Assembly (NCBI RefSeq): GCF_002803155.1
Contig: NZ_NNBP01000020.1
Coordinates: forward strand, 54,144-118,143
Source: Streptomyces sp. CB02959
GTDB lineage: Bacteria > Actinomycetota > Actinomycetes > Streptomycetales > Streptomycetaceae
DNA: 64,000 nucleotides
Reading direction: 5' to 3'
Below the pieces are notes generated by a model. It was not told the DNA's origin and did not search any database. It worked only from the letters and a program-made list of their open reading frames with translations. This document shows, in pieces, positions 26,397 to 34,623 of the stretch; position 1 is the stretch's first letter, and each line of letters opens with the position of its first letter. The translations under genes and the position numbers were made by a program.

Positions 26397-26428
26397 AACG
26401 GGCGGCACCCATCTGGGGGCCGCCCGTC
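26397..26428. terminator. Bidirectional terminator between ppa and thrE
   Basis: Hairpin with ACGGGCGGC/GCCGCCCGT stem around CACCCATCTGGGGG, in the gap between two convergent genes. Confidence 0.7.
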
Positions 26429-26459
26429 GTGCGCGTCGCGGGTCCGCCGACCCGGAGCC

Positions 26460-28187
26460 CTAGAAGCCGCGGGTCCGCTTGGCCGCTCGACGCCCCGCGC
26501 CCGCCTCGGTGAGCCCGGGCGCCCGCAGGAACAGCCGCGCGACCTCGCCTCCGAGGTTGACCCCGACGGCGATCGCCAGCGCCAGCGAGGCGGCCTTGAT
26601 CAGCGACGAGAAGCCTTCCAGCAGATTTCCCTGGGCGAAGTTGAGCAGCCCGAAGTACGTCGCGCTACCGGGGAGCAGGGGGCCGATCGCCGCGGTCACA
26701 TAGGGCAGCGCCGAGGCGTAGCGGTATCTGGAGAGCAGCTGGCCGAAGAGGCCGACGAGCCCCGCGGCGATGGCGGTGGAGGGCACCGCGTTGAATCCGG
26801 CGGTGACGGTCAGCGCCCCGTACACCACCCACGCGACCCCGCCGTTTATGGTCGCGAACGCCACCGTGTGCCGCTCCTGTTGGAGCAGGACGCAGAACGC
26901 CAGCGCCAGCAGCATCGCGGCCACGGTCTGCACCAGCGGCTCGTTGTACAGCCGCAGCGCCTGCTCCGGGTTGAGCCGCTTGAGGCCGGGATCGGCCTGC
27001 AGCCCGAGATAGAGCACGGACAGCACGCCGACCACGATGCCGACGATCAGGTAGCCGACCTCCAACAGGCGCGCGGAGGCGGTGATGTAGTAGCCCGTCA
27101 GCCCGTCCTGCACCGCGGCGACCAGGGCCCGCCCCGGGATCAGCGCGAACAGCCCACCGGTGATCACCGCGGAGGACTGCACGTTGGAGTGCGCCAGGGC
27201 GAAGACCACCCCTATCGCGGCCGGCGGCATCGCCGCGACCACGAACTGGTAGAACTCCGGCAGTCCGCGCGCCGACGCCAGCCAGGCGATCCGGTCACCG
27301 AGCATCGAGCCGATCGCCGCCGCGATGAACACCAGCGTCCCGCCGCCGACCAGCATGCTCGCCGCGCCGGACAGCAGCCCGGAGGCCAGCGTCAGCCCCC
27401 AGCTCGGGTACGGGTGCCGGTTACGACGGATCTCGGCCAGGCCGCGGTACGCCTCTTCGAGGCTGATCCCCTCGGAGGTGATCTCGTCGACCAGCCGGAA
27501 GACCGCCGACAGCCGGTTGTAGTCGACACCGCGCCGACGCACCGTCCGGCTCGCGGTGACCGGGTCGTCGACCAGGGACGGCTGGTACGAGATCGACAAC
27601 AGGGTGAAGGTGACGGTCGGCTCGACCCGCTCCAGCCCGTAGGCGTGCGCCACGCCGAACATCGCCGCCTCGACGTCCTCGGCGCCCTCACCACCGGCCA
27701 GCAGGATCTCGCCGATACGCAGCGTCAGGTCCAGGACGCGCGGCACGGCGGGGCCGGCGCCCTCCTCCTCGGTGCGCTCCGCGCGCTCGGGCACCGGCCG
27801 CTCGTGGATCGGCATCCGCAGCATGGTGCGCATCCGGTCCTGCCACGGCGCTTCCTTGGTCAGGCTGAGTACCGGTATGCCGTGCGGCGGCGTGAACGTG
27901 GGGAGCGGGGTCTGACCGGTGGTGCCCCCCGGCGGCGCGAACGCCGACCCCTCCGGCTCGGCCGGCCCCTCCGCCCGGAGCCCGTCGGGCAACGCGAACT
28001 CGGAGGTGGGGTGCTCCTCCTCAGGTGGCGCGGGCAACGGAACGCCCAACGGCGGGGTGAAGGCGCTGCGCGCCTCGTCCGACTGCGGCTTGCGCTCCTC
28101 CGGAGGACCGGCCTGCTCCGAGGTACCGCTGCCATTGCTCCTACCGCTGCCGCCATTGCCGCTGCCGCGTGGTGGATCCGACGCCAC
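26460..28187 (-). CDS. ThrE-family threonine/serine exporter
   Basis: 575-residue fusion of the two ThrE domains (DUF1212 and ThrE_2). Residues 1-150 are a Pro/Gly/Glu-rich hydrophilic leader; about 155-280 form the cytoplasmic conserved domain (GEILLAGGEGAEDVEAAMFGVA); about ten membrane segments follow. In Corynebacterium ThrE exports threonine and serine by proton antiport. The GTG at 28187 has GGAG upstream. Its upstream flank is a 370-bp inverted repeat separating it from the DedA gene. Confidence 0.88.
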   Translation of the reverse strand: MASDPPRGSGNGGSGRSNGSGTSEQAGPPEERKPQSDEARSAFTPPLGVPLPAPPEEEHPTSEFALPDGLRAEGPAEPEGSAFAPPGGTTGQTPLPTFTPPHGIPVLSLTKEAPWQDRMRTMLRMPIHERPVPERAERTEEEGAGPAVPRVLDLTLRIGEILLAGGEGAEDVEAAMFGVAHAYGLERVEPTVTFTLLSISYQPSLVDDPVTASRTVRRRGVDYNRLSAVFRLVDEITSEGISLEEAYRGLAEIRRNRHPYPSWGLTLASGLLSGAASMLVGGGTLVFIAAAIGSMLGDRIAWLASARGLPEFYQFVVAAMPPAAIGVVFALAHSNVQSSAVITGGLFALIPGRALVAAVQDGLTGYYITASARLLEVGYLIVGIVVGVLSVLYLGLQADPGLKRLNPEQALRLYNEPLVQTVAAMLLALAFCVLLQQERHTVAFATINGGVAWVVYGALTVTAGFNAVPSTAIAAGLVGLFGQLLSRYRYASALPYVTAAIGPLLPGSATYFGLLNFAQGNLLEGFSSLIKAASLALAIAVGVNLGGEVARLFLRAPGLTEAGAGRRAAKRTRGF

Positions 28188-28281
28188 GTCTCTCCGCTCC
28201 TCTTACCTACGCCTCCTGCCGACCGGTCATGCACACGATGCCGTATAGGGGGGCGCGGCGCTTCCCCGGGGGCCCTTCGCT

Positions 28282-28650
28282 GCGCTTGGCTGCCCCGCAC
28301 GTTGTCGGCTGGCCCGCCGTGGGGCTTGCTGTTTTTGCGCCTGCGGCGCGGGCGTTGCTGCTGTGCGGCGTCGTTTCGCCTGCGGCGGGCCGGTCCGCTG
28401 CGCGGGGCTGGTCGGCCGCGGTGCCGGGCCTGTGGGGTGGGGGTGTGCAGGACGTAAAGCGCAGCAGTCCTGCACACCGACCCCTCCGACCCGACACCGC
28501 ACCCAACAGCCCCGCGCAGCGGACAATGGCTCGCCGCCAGGCGACACGACGCCGCACGGCGGCAGCGTACGAGCGGGCCCGCGCCGCCAGGCGCAACGGC
28601 GAGCAACCCCCACGGCGGGAAAGCCAAAAACGTCCGGCCAACCAAGCGCG
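28282..28650. repeat. Very long imperfect inverted repeat (arms about 170 bp)
   Basis: The left arm (about 28282-28453) and right arm (28467-28650) are reverse complements with scattered mismatches and small gaps. The tip is a perfect 11-bp stem GTGTGCAGGAC/GTCCTGCACAC around a 13-nt loop (28454-28466). Matching blocks going outward include CGCTGCGCGGGGCTG, GCGGCGTCGT, GCGCCTG.CGGCGCGGG, CCCGCCGTGGGG and GCGCTTGG. The right arm ends exactly at the DedA stop codon; the left arm ends about 95 bp before thrE. Frames through it are low-complexity and not credible genes. Confidence 0.85.
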
Positions 28651-29343
28651 TCAGCGCCGCGCGTGCCGCCCCCGCCCCTGCGTGCGGGCCGTCGTGTCCG
28701 CCGCCGCGCCGCCCGGCTCCTTCTTCGCCTTGCCGCGGGCTCGCAGGAACTCGATGGCGACCGGCACCACGGAGATCAGCACGATCGCCACGAGGATCAT
28801 CTCGATGTTCTTGTGCACGAACGCGACGTTGCCCAGCGCGGCGCCCAGCAGCGTCACGCCGGCTCCCCACAACGTCCCCCCGATGACGTTGAAGAGGATG
28901 AAGGAGCGGTACTGCATCCCGCTCACGCCCGCGATGATCGGCGTGAAGGTCCGAACGATCGGTACGAACCGGGCCAGGATCAGCGACTTCGGACCGTGCT
29001 TCTCGAAGAAGGCGTGCGCTTTCTCCACGTTCTCCTGCTTGAACAGCCGGGAGTCGGGCCGGCTGAAGAGCGACGGGCCGACCTTGCGCCCGAAGAGGTA
29101 GCCGGCCTGGTCGCCCAGCACCGCCGCCAGCACCACCAGCGCGCACACCAGCCACAGCGGCTTGTCGATCTTGTTCGTCGTCACCATCAGGCCGGTGGTG
29201 AACAGCAGCGAGTCGCCGGGCAGGAAGAAGCCGATCAGCAGCCCCGACTCCGCGAAGACAATGAGCAGGACGCCGATCAGGCCGAAAGTCGTGATCAAGT
29301 AGTCCGAGTTCAGCCACTGGGGGCCGAGCGCGAGAGTATTCAC
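28651..29343 (-). CDS. DedA/SNARE-associated family membrane protein
   Basis: 230-residue integral membrane protein, about five hydrophobic segments. Family motifs: ESGLLIGFFLPGDSLLFTTGL near 33-53, GDQAGYLFGRKVGPSLFSR near 77-95, FVPIVRTFTPIIAGVSGMQYR near 126-146 (with the conserved Arg) and GGTLWGAGVTLLGAALG. DedA proteins are linked to membrane-potential maintenance and lipid-carrier (undecaprenyl phosphate) flipping. The Lys/Arg-rich C-terminus is typical. It is followed immediately by the long inverted repeat. Confidence 0.92.
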   Translation of the reverse strand: MNTLALGPQWLNSDYLITTFGLIGVLLIVFAESGLLIGFFLPGDSLLFTTGLMVTTNKIDKPLWLVCALVVLAAVLGDQAGYLFGRKVGPSLFSRPDSRLFKQENVEKAHAFFEKHGPKSLILARFVPIVRTFTPIIAGVSGMQYRSFILFNVIGGTLWGAGVTLLGAALGNVAFVHKNIEMILVAIVLISVVPVAIEFLRARGKAKKEPGGAAADTTARTQGRGRHARR

Positions 29344-29630
29344 GGGGTGAAGGCTCCTGGGTCGAGGGCGCCCGGCTCGCGCGGTGCGGCGAGCGGAAGC
29401 GGGGATGCAGGCGCAGTGTGCGGCCCAAAGCTATCAACGGAATATGACGCCCAGCGGTTCCAGGCGTAGCCCCGACCCCGGCCCCCGCCCGCCCCGGACC
29501 CCGGCGGCGAACACCCGCCACCGGCCCCACCACCGCCGCCTCGGCCCCCCTTCCCACCCGACCGCCCCCGACCGCTGGCCGCCCCCGCCGACCCGGGTGA
29601 TCCTGGCCGGAAGGACAGGAGGTGCGGACC
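29344..29630. other. Divergent promoter gap, C-rich
   Basis: The gap between the DedA gene and the divergent UPF0145 gene. The section 29470-29590 is strongly strand-biased (runs of C on the plus strand: CCCCGACCCCGGCCCCCGCC and similar). No gene or clear operator was recognised. Confidence 0.4.
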
Positions 29631-29999
29631 ATGGGCATCGAGGAGTACGGCGGCGGACAGCACGCGCAGTCCGACGTCCTGGTCGTGACGACCAACGACG
29701 TACCGGGGTTTCACGTGAAACAGGTCATCGGCGAGGTCTTCGGCCTCACCGTCCGCTCCCGGCATCTGGGCAGCCAGATCGGCGCGGGCCTGAAGTCGAT
29801 GATCGGCGGCGAGCTGCGCGGCCTGACCAAGACCCTCGTCCAGACCCGCAACCAGGCCATGGAACGCCTGGTGGAGCAGGCCCGCTCGCGCGGCGCGAAC
29901 GCGGTCCTGATGTTCCGCTTCGACGTCACCGAGGCCGCCGACGTCGGCACCGAGGTCTGCGCCTACGGCACGGCCGTCGTCGTGGAGCCCCAGGGCTGA
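29631..29999 (+). CDS. YbjQ/UPF0145 family protein
   Basis: 122-residue protein of the YbjQ (UPF0145, heavy-metal-binding domain) family, thought to form a pentameric ring; the physiological role is not established. The ATG at 29631 has a strong AGGAGGTG ribosome site. Conserved features: VVTTNDVPGFHVKQVIGEVFG near 18-38 and ARSRGANAVLMFRFDV near 86-101. It is a single gene between the DedA and tipA genes. Confidence 0.9.
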   Translation: MGIEEYGGGQHAQSDVLVVTTNDVPGFHVKQVIGEVFGLTVRSRHLGSQIGAGLKSMIGGELRGLTKTLVQTRNQAMERLVEQARSRGANAVLMFRFDVTEAADVGTEVCAYGTAVVVEPQG

Positions 30000-30066
30000 C
30001 CGGGGCCGGCAGCACCGCCCGCGAGCCCTCTGCGAGCGCCTCACCGGCGCCCCGCGCCCCCGCCCC

Positions 30067-30825
30067 TCACACGTTCCGCACCGCGTTCGCCAGCATCGCG
30101 TCCCGCATGTACACCGCGAGCCCCGGCCGGATCGCCTCGTAGGTGGCGGTGAACCGCTCGTCCGCGACGTACATCTCGCCGAGCCCGGTGTGGATCTCGT
30201 AGGTGCAGTCGTAGTACGCCCCGCCGATGAACCGCCGGTGCTCCTCGGCGACGTCCATCGCCGCCTCGGAGTCCGCCGGCACCCCCTGCCCGAGCAGCTC
30301 CGCCATCCTGCGGTGGATGGCGTCGAACTCCGCCGTCAGCCGCTTCCAGTCGTCCTTGGTGTACGCCGCCGTCCGGCGCCGCGACTCCTGGTAGGCGTCG
30401 GTGCCGCCCCAGCGCTCCGCCGCCTCGTCGGCGTACCGGTCGGGGTCGAAGCCGCCGAAGACCTCGAACTTCTCCTCCGGTGTGAGCCGTACGTCCATCC
30501 TGCGTGCCTCCATTGCGTGTGCGACGGCGGCGGCCATCTTCTGGAGCGTCCCGATCCGCGCGGTCAGCAGTTCGTGCTGGCGCCGCAGATGCGCCTGCGG
30601 GTCCGCGTCGGGGTCGTCCAGGAGGGCCGCCATCTCGTCGAGCGGAAAGCCCAGTTCCCGGTAGAACAGGATCTGCTGGAGCCGGTCCAGGTCGTGGTCG
30701 CCGTAGCGCCGGTGCCCCGCGTGACTGCGTTCGCCGGGCACCAGCAGTCCGATCTCGTCGTAGTGGTGCAGGGTGCGCACCGTGACTCCGGCGAAACCGG
30801 CGACCTGGCCTACCGAATAGCTCAC
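30067..30825 (-). CDS. tipA: TipA-type MerR regulator of thiopeptide response
   Basis: 252 residues from the GTG at 30825, after GAGGGAGCGGAA, collinear with S. lividans TipAL. Residues 1-70 are a MerR winged helix (YSVGQVAGFAGVTVRTLHHYDEIGLL), 75-109 the coiled-coil dimer helix, and 111-252 the TipAS ligand domain. The internal Met110 matches the separate TipAS start of S. lividans. C207 is kept, but position 214, which I recall as the cysteine that bonds covalently to thiostrepton, is Gly (IHTGLGEMY). The promoter carries the TipA operator. An earlier frame start at 30861 would coincide with the transcription start and is rejected. Confidence 0.93.
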   Translation of the reverse strand: MSYSVGQVAGFAGVTVRTLHHYDEIGLLVPGERSHAGHRRYGDHDLDRLQQILFYRELGFPLDEMAALLDDPDADPQAHLRRQHELLTARIGTLQKMAAAVAHAMEARRMDVRLTPEEKFEVFGGFDPDRYADEAAERWGGTDAYQESRRRTAAYTKDDWKRLTAEFDAIHRRMAELLGQGVPADSEAAMDVAEEHRRFIGGAYYDCTYEIHTGLGEMYVADERFTATYEAIRPGLAVYMRDAMLANAVRNV

Positions 30826-30859
30826 TTCCGCTCCCTCGTCGGTCATCGGTACGTGCTTC

Positions 30860-30890
30860 ACGATGGCTCCTCACGTCACGTGAGGTGCAA
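30860..30890 (-). promoter_or_regulatory. tipA promoter with MerR-type operator
   Basis: A perfect 17-bp palindrome CCTCACGT-C-ACGTGAGG (30869-30885) lies between a -35 TTGCAC (30885-30890) and a -10-like CATCGT (30860-30865), with 19-bp spacing. The overlong spacer and the palindrome match my memory of the S. lividans tipA promoter almost base for base, so TipA should twist this promoter open after binding thiopeptide. Confidence 0.9.
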
Positions 30891-30946
30891 GTCCGGATTC
30901 TGAAAGCCGGGTGAGGCGGTGGGCCCGCGGGTGAGATCCTCCGCCC

Positions 30947-31648
30947 ATGCTCGGAATAACGGATCTGTCCACGTATTTGGCGGGCCTCGCCCTGATTGTC
31001 CTGCTGCCGGGGCCGAATTCGCTCTACGTCGTCTCGGTGGCCGCCCGGCGCGGCCGCCGGGTGGCGTACCGGGCGGCGGCGGGTGTGCTGTGCGGCGACA
31101 CGGTACTGATGACGCTGTCGGCGGGCGGGGTGGCCTCGCTGCTGAAGGCCAGCCCGGTGCTGTTCGGCATCGTGAAGTTCGCCGGCGCGGGCTATCTGAC
31201 GTGGCTGGCGGTCGGGATGCTGCGCGGCGCCTGGTCGCTGTGGCGCGGCGGCCGGGCGTCGCACCGGGCCGTGCGGGACGGGTCGGCCGAGCAGCCGGCC
31301 GGAGCGGCCCCCGCGGCGGCCGGCACGGCACCGAAGGAGACCGTCGAGCGGCCGTTCCGCCGGGCGTTGGTGGTCAGCCTGCTCAACCCGAAGGCGATCC
31401 TGTTCTTCATCTCCTTCTTCGTGCAGTTCGTGGACCCCTCGTATGCGCACCCGGTGCTGTCGTTCCTGACCCTCGGCGCCTGGGCGCAGCTCTTCAGCTT
31501 CAGCTACCTGTCGCTGCTGATCTTCAGCGGCACGTACCTGGCGGCGACCTTCCGCCGCCGCAAGCGGCTGACGGCCGGACTCTCCGCGGGCGCCGGCGCC
31601 GCCTTCCTCGGTTTCGCCGCGAAGCTGTCGCTGGCCAGCACGAGCTGA
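30947..31648 (+). CDS. LysE-family amino-acid exporter
   Basis: 233-residue exporter of the LysE/RhtB class. The signature LALIVLLPGPNSLYVVSVAARRG near 14-36 and the second conserved block SLLNPKAILFFISFFVQF near 146-163 are present, with about six membrane segments. A 40-residue Ala/Glu/Pro loop (near 100-135) is longer than usual. It closely resembles leucine exporters (LeuE/YeaS) in the N-terminal motif, but the substrate cannot be set. It is divergent from tipA, with the TipA operator about 62 bp upstream of its start, so it may be under TipA influence. Confidence 0.87.
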   Translation: MLGITDLSTYLAGLALIVLLPGPNSLYVVSVAARRGRRVAYRAAAGVLCGDTVLMTLSAGGVASLLKASPVLFGIVKFAGAGYLTWLAVGMLRGAWSLWRGGRASHRAVRDGSAEQPAGAAPAAAGTAPKETVERPFRRALVVSLLNPKAILFFISFFVQFVDPSYAHPVLSFLTLGAWAQLFSFSYLSLLIFSGTYLAATFRRRKRLTAGLSAGAGAAFLGFAAKLSLASTS

Positions 31649-31683
31649 CCGCTGCGGAGCGGTGCCCGCGCGGCGCCGCCCCA

Positions 31684-31719
31684 CGACCGGGCCGGGTCCC
31701 CAGGGGCCCGGCCCGGTCG
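31684..31719 (+). terminator. Terminator after the LysE-type gene
   Basis: 18-bp stem CGACCGGGCCGGGTCCCC/AGGGGCCCGGCCCGGTCG with one mismatch and almost no loop; ends the exporter transcript before wrbA. Confidence 0.75.
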
Positions 31720-31792
31720 CGCTTCCACTGGGCGAACCCTGGAGGCCATGCACCCCTTACGCCCCTATTGTCGGGTTCCAGGAGGTGTATCC

Positions 31793-32416
31793 ATGCCCGC
31801 GCACGACGTCAACGTCGCCGTCATCTACTACTCGTCGACCGGCACCGTCGCCGAACTGGCCCGGCTGATCGCCGACGCCGCCGAGCACGCGGGCGCCGAC
31901 GTACGGCTGCGCCGGGTCGCCGAACTCGCCCCGCAGTCCGCCATCGACTCCAACCCGGCCTGGGCGGCCAACGTCACCGCCACCGCCGACATCCTTGAGG
32001 CGACCCACGACGACATGCTCTGGGCGGACGCGGTGCTCTTCGGCACCCCCACCCGCTTCGGCAACGTGACGTCCCAGCTCAAGCAGTTCATGGACACCCT
32101 GGGCGGCCTCTGGCAGCAGGGGCGGCTGGCCGACAAGGTCTACAGCGGCTTCACCGCCTCCGCCACCAGGCACGGCGGCCAGGAGTCCACCCTCCTGGCG
32201 CTGTACAACAGCGTCCACCACTTCGGCGGCGTCCTCGTCCCCCCGGGCTACACGGACCCGGCGAAGTTCACCGACGGCAATCCCTACGGCACCTCGCACG
32301 TCGGCGGCCCGGACACCCCGGTCGACGCCGACGCCCGCACCGCCGCCCGCATCCAGGCGGAGCGCGTGGTGCGGCTCACCAGAGCCCTCAAAACCGGTAT
32401 GGCCGCCACCCGTTGA
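31793..32416 (+). CDS. wrbA: WrbA-type NAD(P)H:quinone oxidoreductase
   Basis: 207-residue flavodoxin-fold enzyme that reduces quinones by two electrons using FMN. The ATG at 31793 has AGGAGGTG upstream. FMN phosphate loop: YYSSTGTVAELA near 13-24; also LFGTPTRFGNVTSQLKQFMDT near 82-102 and FTASATRHGGQESTLLALYN near 118-137, all WrbA hallmarks. It is 16 bp upstream of the glutamate decarboxylase gene and surely co-transcribed with it. Confidence 0.92.
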   Translation: MPAHDVNVAVIYYSSTGTVAELARLIADAAEHAGADVRLRRVAELAPQSAIDSNPAWAANVTATADILEATHDDMLWADAVLFGTPTRFGNVTSQLKQFMDTLGGLWQQGRLADKVYSGFTASATRHGGQESTLLALYNSVHHFGGVLVPPGYTDPAKFTDGNPYGTSHVGGPDTPVDADARTAARIQAERVVRLTRALKTGMAATR

Positions 32417-32432
32417 CGAAAGGCCTCAGCAG

Positions 32433-33848
32433 ATGACCCTCCACAAAGGCGGCACCGAACGGGCCCGCGAACGCCGGCCGCACCCGGTGAACCCCTTCTA
32501 CGGCGAGGCCGACCCGGTCGCCGGGATGGAGACCGCTCCCCCGCGGTACACCCTCCCCGAAGGGCCGATCTCCCCGCACAACGCCTACCAGTTCGTCCAC
32601 GACGAGCTGATGCTGGACGGCAACGCCCGGCTCAACCTCGCCACCTTCGTCACGACCTGGATGGAGCCGCAGGCCGACGTCCTGATGACGGAGTGCCGGG
32701 ACAAGAACATGATCGACAAGGACGAGTACCCGCGCACCGCCGAGTTGGAGCGGCGCTGCGTGGCGATGCTCGCCAACCTCTGGCACGCCCCCGACCCGGC
32801 CGCCGCCATGGGCTGCTCCACCACCGGCTCCAGCGAGGCCTGCATGCTCGCCGGGATGGCCCTCAAGCGCCGCTGGGCCAGGCGGAACCACGACCGCTAT
32901 CCCGGCACCGCCCGGCCCAACCTCGTCATGGGCGCCAACGTCCAGGTCTGCTGGGAGAAGTTCTGCAACTTCTGGGAGGTCGAGGCCCGCCAGGTCCCCA
33001 TGGAGGGCGACCGCTTCCACCTCGACGCGGACTCCGCCGCCGCGCTCTGCGACGAGAACACCATCGGCGTCATCGCCGTCCTGGGCTCGACCTTCGACGG
33101 CTCCTACGAGCCGGTGGCGGAGATCTGCGCGGCACTCGACGCGCTCCAGGAACGCACCGGCCTGGACGTCCCGGTCCACGTGGACGGCGCCTCCGGCGGC
33201 ATGATCGCACCGTTCCTCGACCCCGACCTGCAGTGGGACTTCCGCCTCCCCCGGGTCGCCTCCATCAACACCTCCGGCCACAAGTACGGCCTGGTCTACC
33301 CCGGCGTCGGCTGGGCACTCTGGCGCAACCAGGACACGCTCCCGGAGGAACTGGTCTTCCGCGTCAACTACCTGGGCGGCGACATGCCGACCTTCGCCCT
33401 CAACTTCTCCCGCCCCGGCGCCCAGGTCGCCGCCCAGTACTACACCTTCCTGCGGCTGGGCCGGGAGGGCTTCCGCGCCGTCCAGCAGGCCACCCGCGAC
33501 GTGGCCTGCTCGATGGCCGAACAGATCGGCGCACTGGGCGACTTCCGCCTGCTCACCCAGGGCGACCAGCTGCCGGTCTTCGCCTTCACCACCGCCGACC
33601 ACGTCACGTCCTTCGACGTCTTCGACGTGTCCCGCCGTATGAAGGAACGCGGCTGGCTGATCCCCGCGTACACCTTCCCGCCCAACCGCCAGGACCTCTC
33701 CGTCCTGCGCGTGGTCTGCCGCAACGGCTTCTCGCTGGACCTCGCCGACAACTTCGTGGCCGACCTGGAGCAACTGCTCACCGAACTCCGCCGGCAATCC
33801 GCCCCGTTGGGCCGCCCGGAGAACGTCGCCACCGCCTTCCACCACTGA
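32433..33848 (+). CDS. gadB: Glutamate decarboxylase
   Basis: 471-residue PLP enzyme converting glutamate to GABA with proton consumption. The pattern is that of GadA/GadB: the N-terminal PLPEGPISPHNAYQFVHDELMLDGNARLNLATF zone (about 34-66), SSEACMLAGMALKRRW near 132-147, HVDGASGGMIAPF near 249-261 and the PLP lysine in NTSGHKYGLVYPG near 278. The size equals E. coli Gad (466). No GABA antiporter gene is adjacent, so GABA may feed the cytoplasmic shunt instead of classic acid resistance. Forms an operon with wrbA. Confidence 0.94.
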   Translation: MTLHKGGTERARERRPHPVNPFYGEADPVAGMETAPPRYTLPEGPISPHNAYQFVHDELMLDGNARLNLATFVTTWMEPQADVLMTECRDKNMIDKDEYPRTAELERRCVAMLANLWHAPDPAAAMGCSTTGSSEACMLAGMALKRRWARRNHDRYPGTARPNLVMGANVQVCWEKFCNFWEVEARQVPMEGDRFHLDADSAAALCDENTIGVIAVLGSTFDGSYEPVAEICAALDALQERTGLDVPVHVDGASGGMIAPFLDPDLQWDFRLPRVASINTSGHKYGLVYPGVGWALWRNQDTLPEELVFRVNYLGGDMPTFALNFSRPGAQVAAQYYTFLRLGREGFRAVQQATRDVACSMAEQIGALGDFRLLTQGDQLPVFAFTTADHVTSFDVFDVSRRMKERGWLIPAYTFPPNRQDLSVLRVVCRNGFSLDLADNFVADLEQLLTELRRQSAPLGRPENVATAFHH

Positions 33849-33875
33849 CGGCCGCGGCCCCCGGACGCCCCGCCG

Positions 33876-34532
33876 TCAGCCGGCGTCCGGCCCGTCCCCG
33901 CCCGTCCCGTCGCCGTCCCGCGTCGCGTACGGGTTCGGCTGCCCCTCCGCGAGCACCCCCACGAACGGCTCGCCCTCGCCGGCGAAGACGTACGCCCCGC
34001 CCTCGATCCGCTCGATCAGCCCGCGGGTCCACTCCGCGCCGCTGTCCGCCTCGTGCAGCCACATATGCATGATCTCGCCGATATGACCGAACTGTCCGGG
34101 CCCGCCCTCGGGCATGTAGTACGAGGTGACCGACGTCCGCCACTCCGCGAGCGCCCGCACCCGCTCCTTGAGCAGCGCCACCGCCTCGTCCCGCGGCAGA
34201 TCGACGATGAAGCCGATACCGGCGCTGAGCACGTCGGTCTTGGGGTCGCGCTGCGCCAGCGCCGCCCGCAGCAGCCGGAAGTACTCCTCCTCGCCCGCCG
34301 GGGTCAGCTCGTACTCGGTGCGCGGCGGACCGCCGGCGGTGCTCGGCGCGATGTCATGGGCGAGCAGCAGTTCCTGCTTCGCCATCTGTTTGAGCGCGTG
34401 GTAGATCGACCCCGGCTTGGCGTTGGACCACTCGTGCGCGCCCCAGTACTCCAGGTCGTTGCGGACCTGGTAGCCGTGCGCCCGGCCGTGCTGCCGCACG
34501 GACCCCAGCACCAGCAGTCGGATCGCCGACAT
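33876..34532 (-). CDS. PadR-family transcriptional regulator
   Basis: 218 residues from the ATG at 34532 after GAGGTG. The N-terminal winged helix (about 1-85) is PadR type: VLGSVRQHGRAHGYQVRNDLE, PGSIYHALKQMAKQELL and the wing TEYELTPAGEEEYFRLL. The C-terminal half is helical (Vir_act_alpha_C-like) with an Asp/Gly-rich tail. PadR proteins usually repress a neighbouring gene; the divergent partner here is unclear because the flanking DinB and gad genes point towards or alongside it. Confidence 0.88.
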   Translation of the reverse strand: MSAIRLLVLGSVRQHGRAHGYQVRNDLEYWGAHEWSNAKPGSIYHALKQMAKQELLLAHDIAPSTAGGPPRTEYELTPAGEEEYFRLLRAALAQRDPKTDVLSAGIGFIVDLPRDEAVALLKERVRALAEWRTSVTSYYMPEGGPGQFGHIGEIMHMWLHEADSGAEWTRGLIERIEGGAYVFAGEGEPFVGVLAEGQPNPYATRDGDGTGGDGPDAG

Positions 34533-34623
34533 CGCCACCTCACTCCCGGGGCGCATCCCGCAGGCGCCCGGCCGCCAGCCTAGGGCCTGTCCGGGACCGG
34601 AGACCGGGCGCGGCGACCACCCG

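Noticed and set aside
28207..28641. Frames on both strands within the long inverted repeat
   Set aside because: The two strands give similar Ala/Arg-rich products because the arms are reverse complements; not genes.
30826..30861. N-terminal extension of TipA from a GTG at 30861
   Set aside because: It begins at the predicted transcription start; the GTG at 30825 has a ribosome site and gives TipAL numbering.
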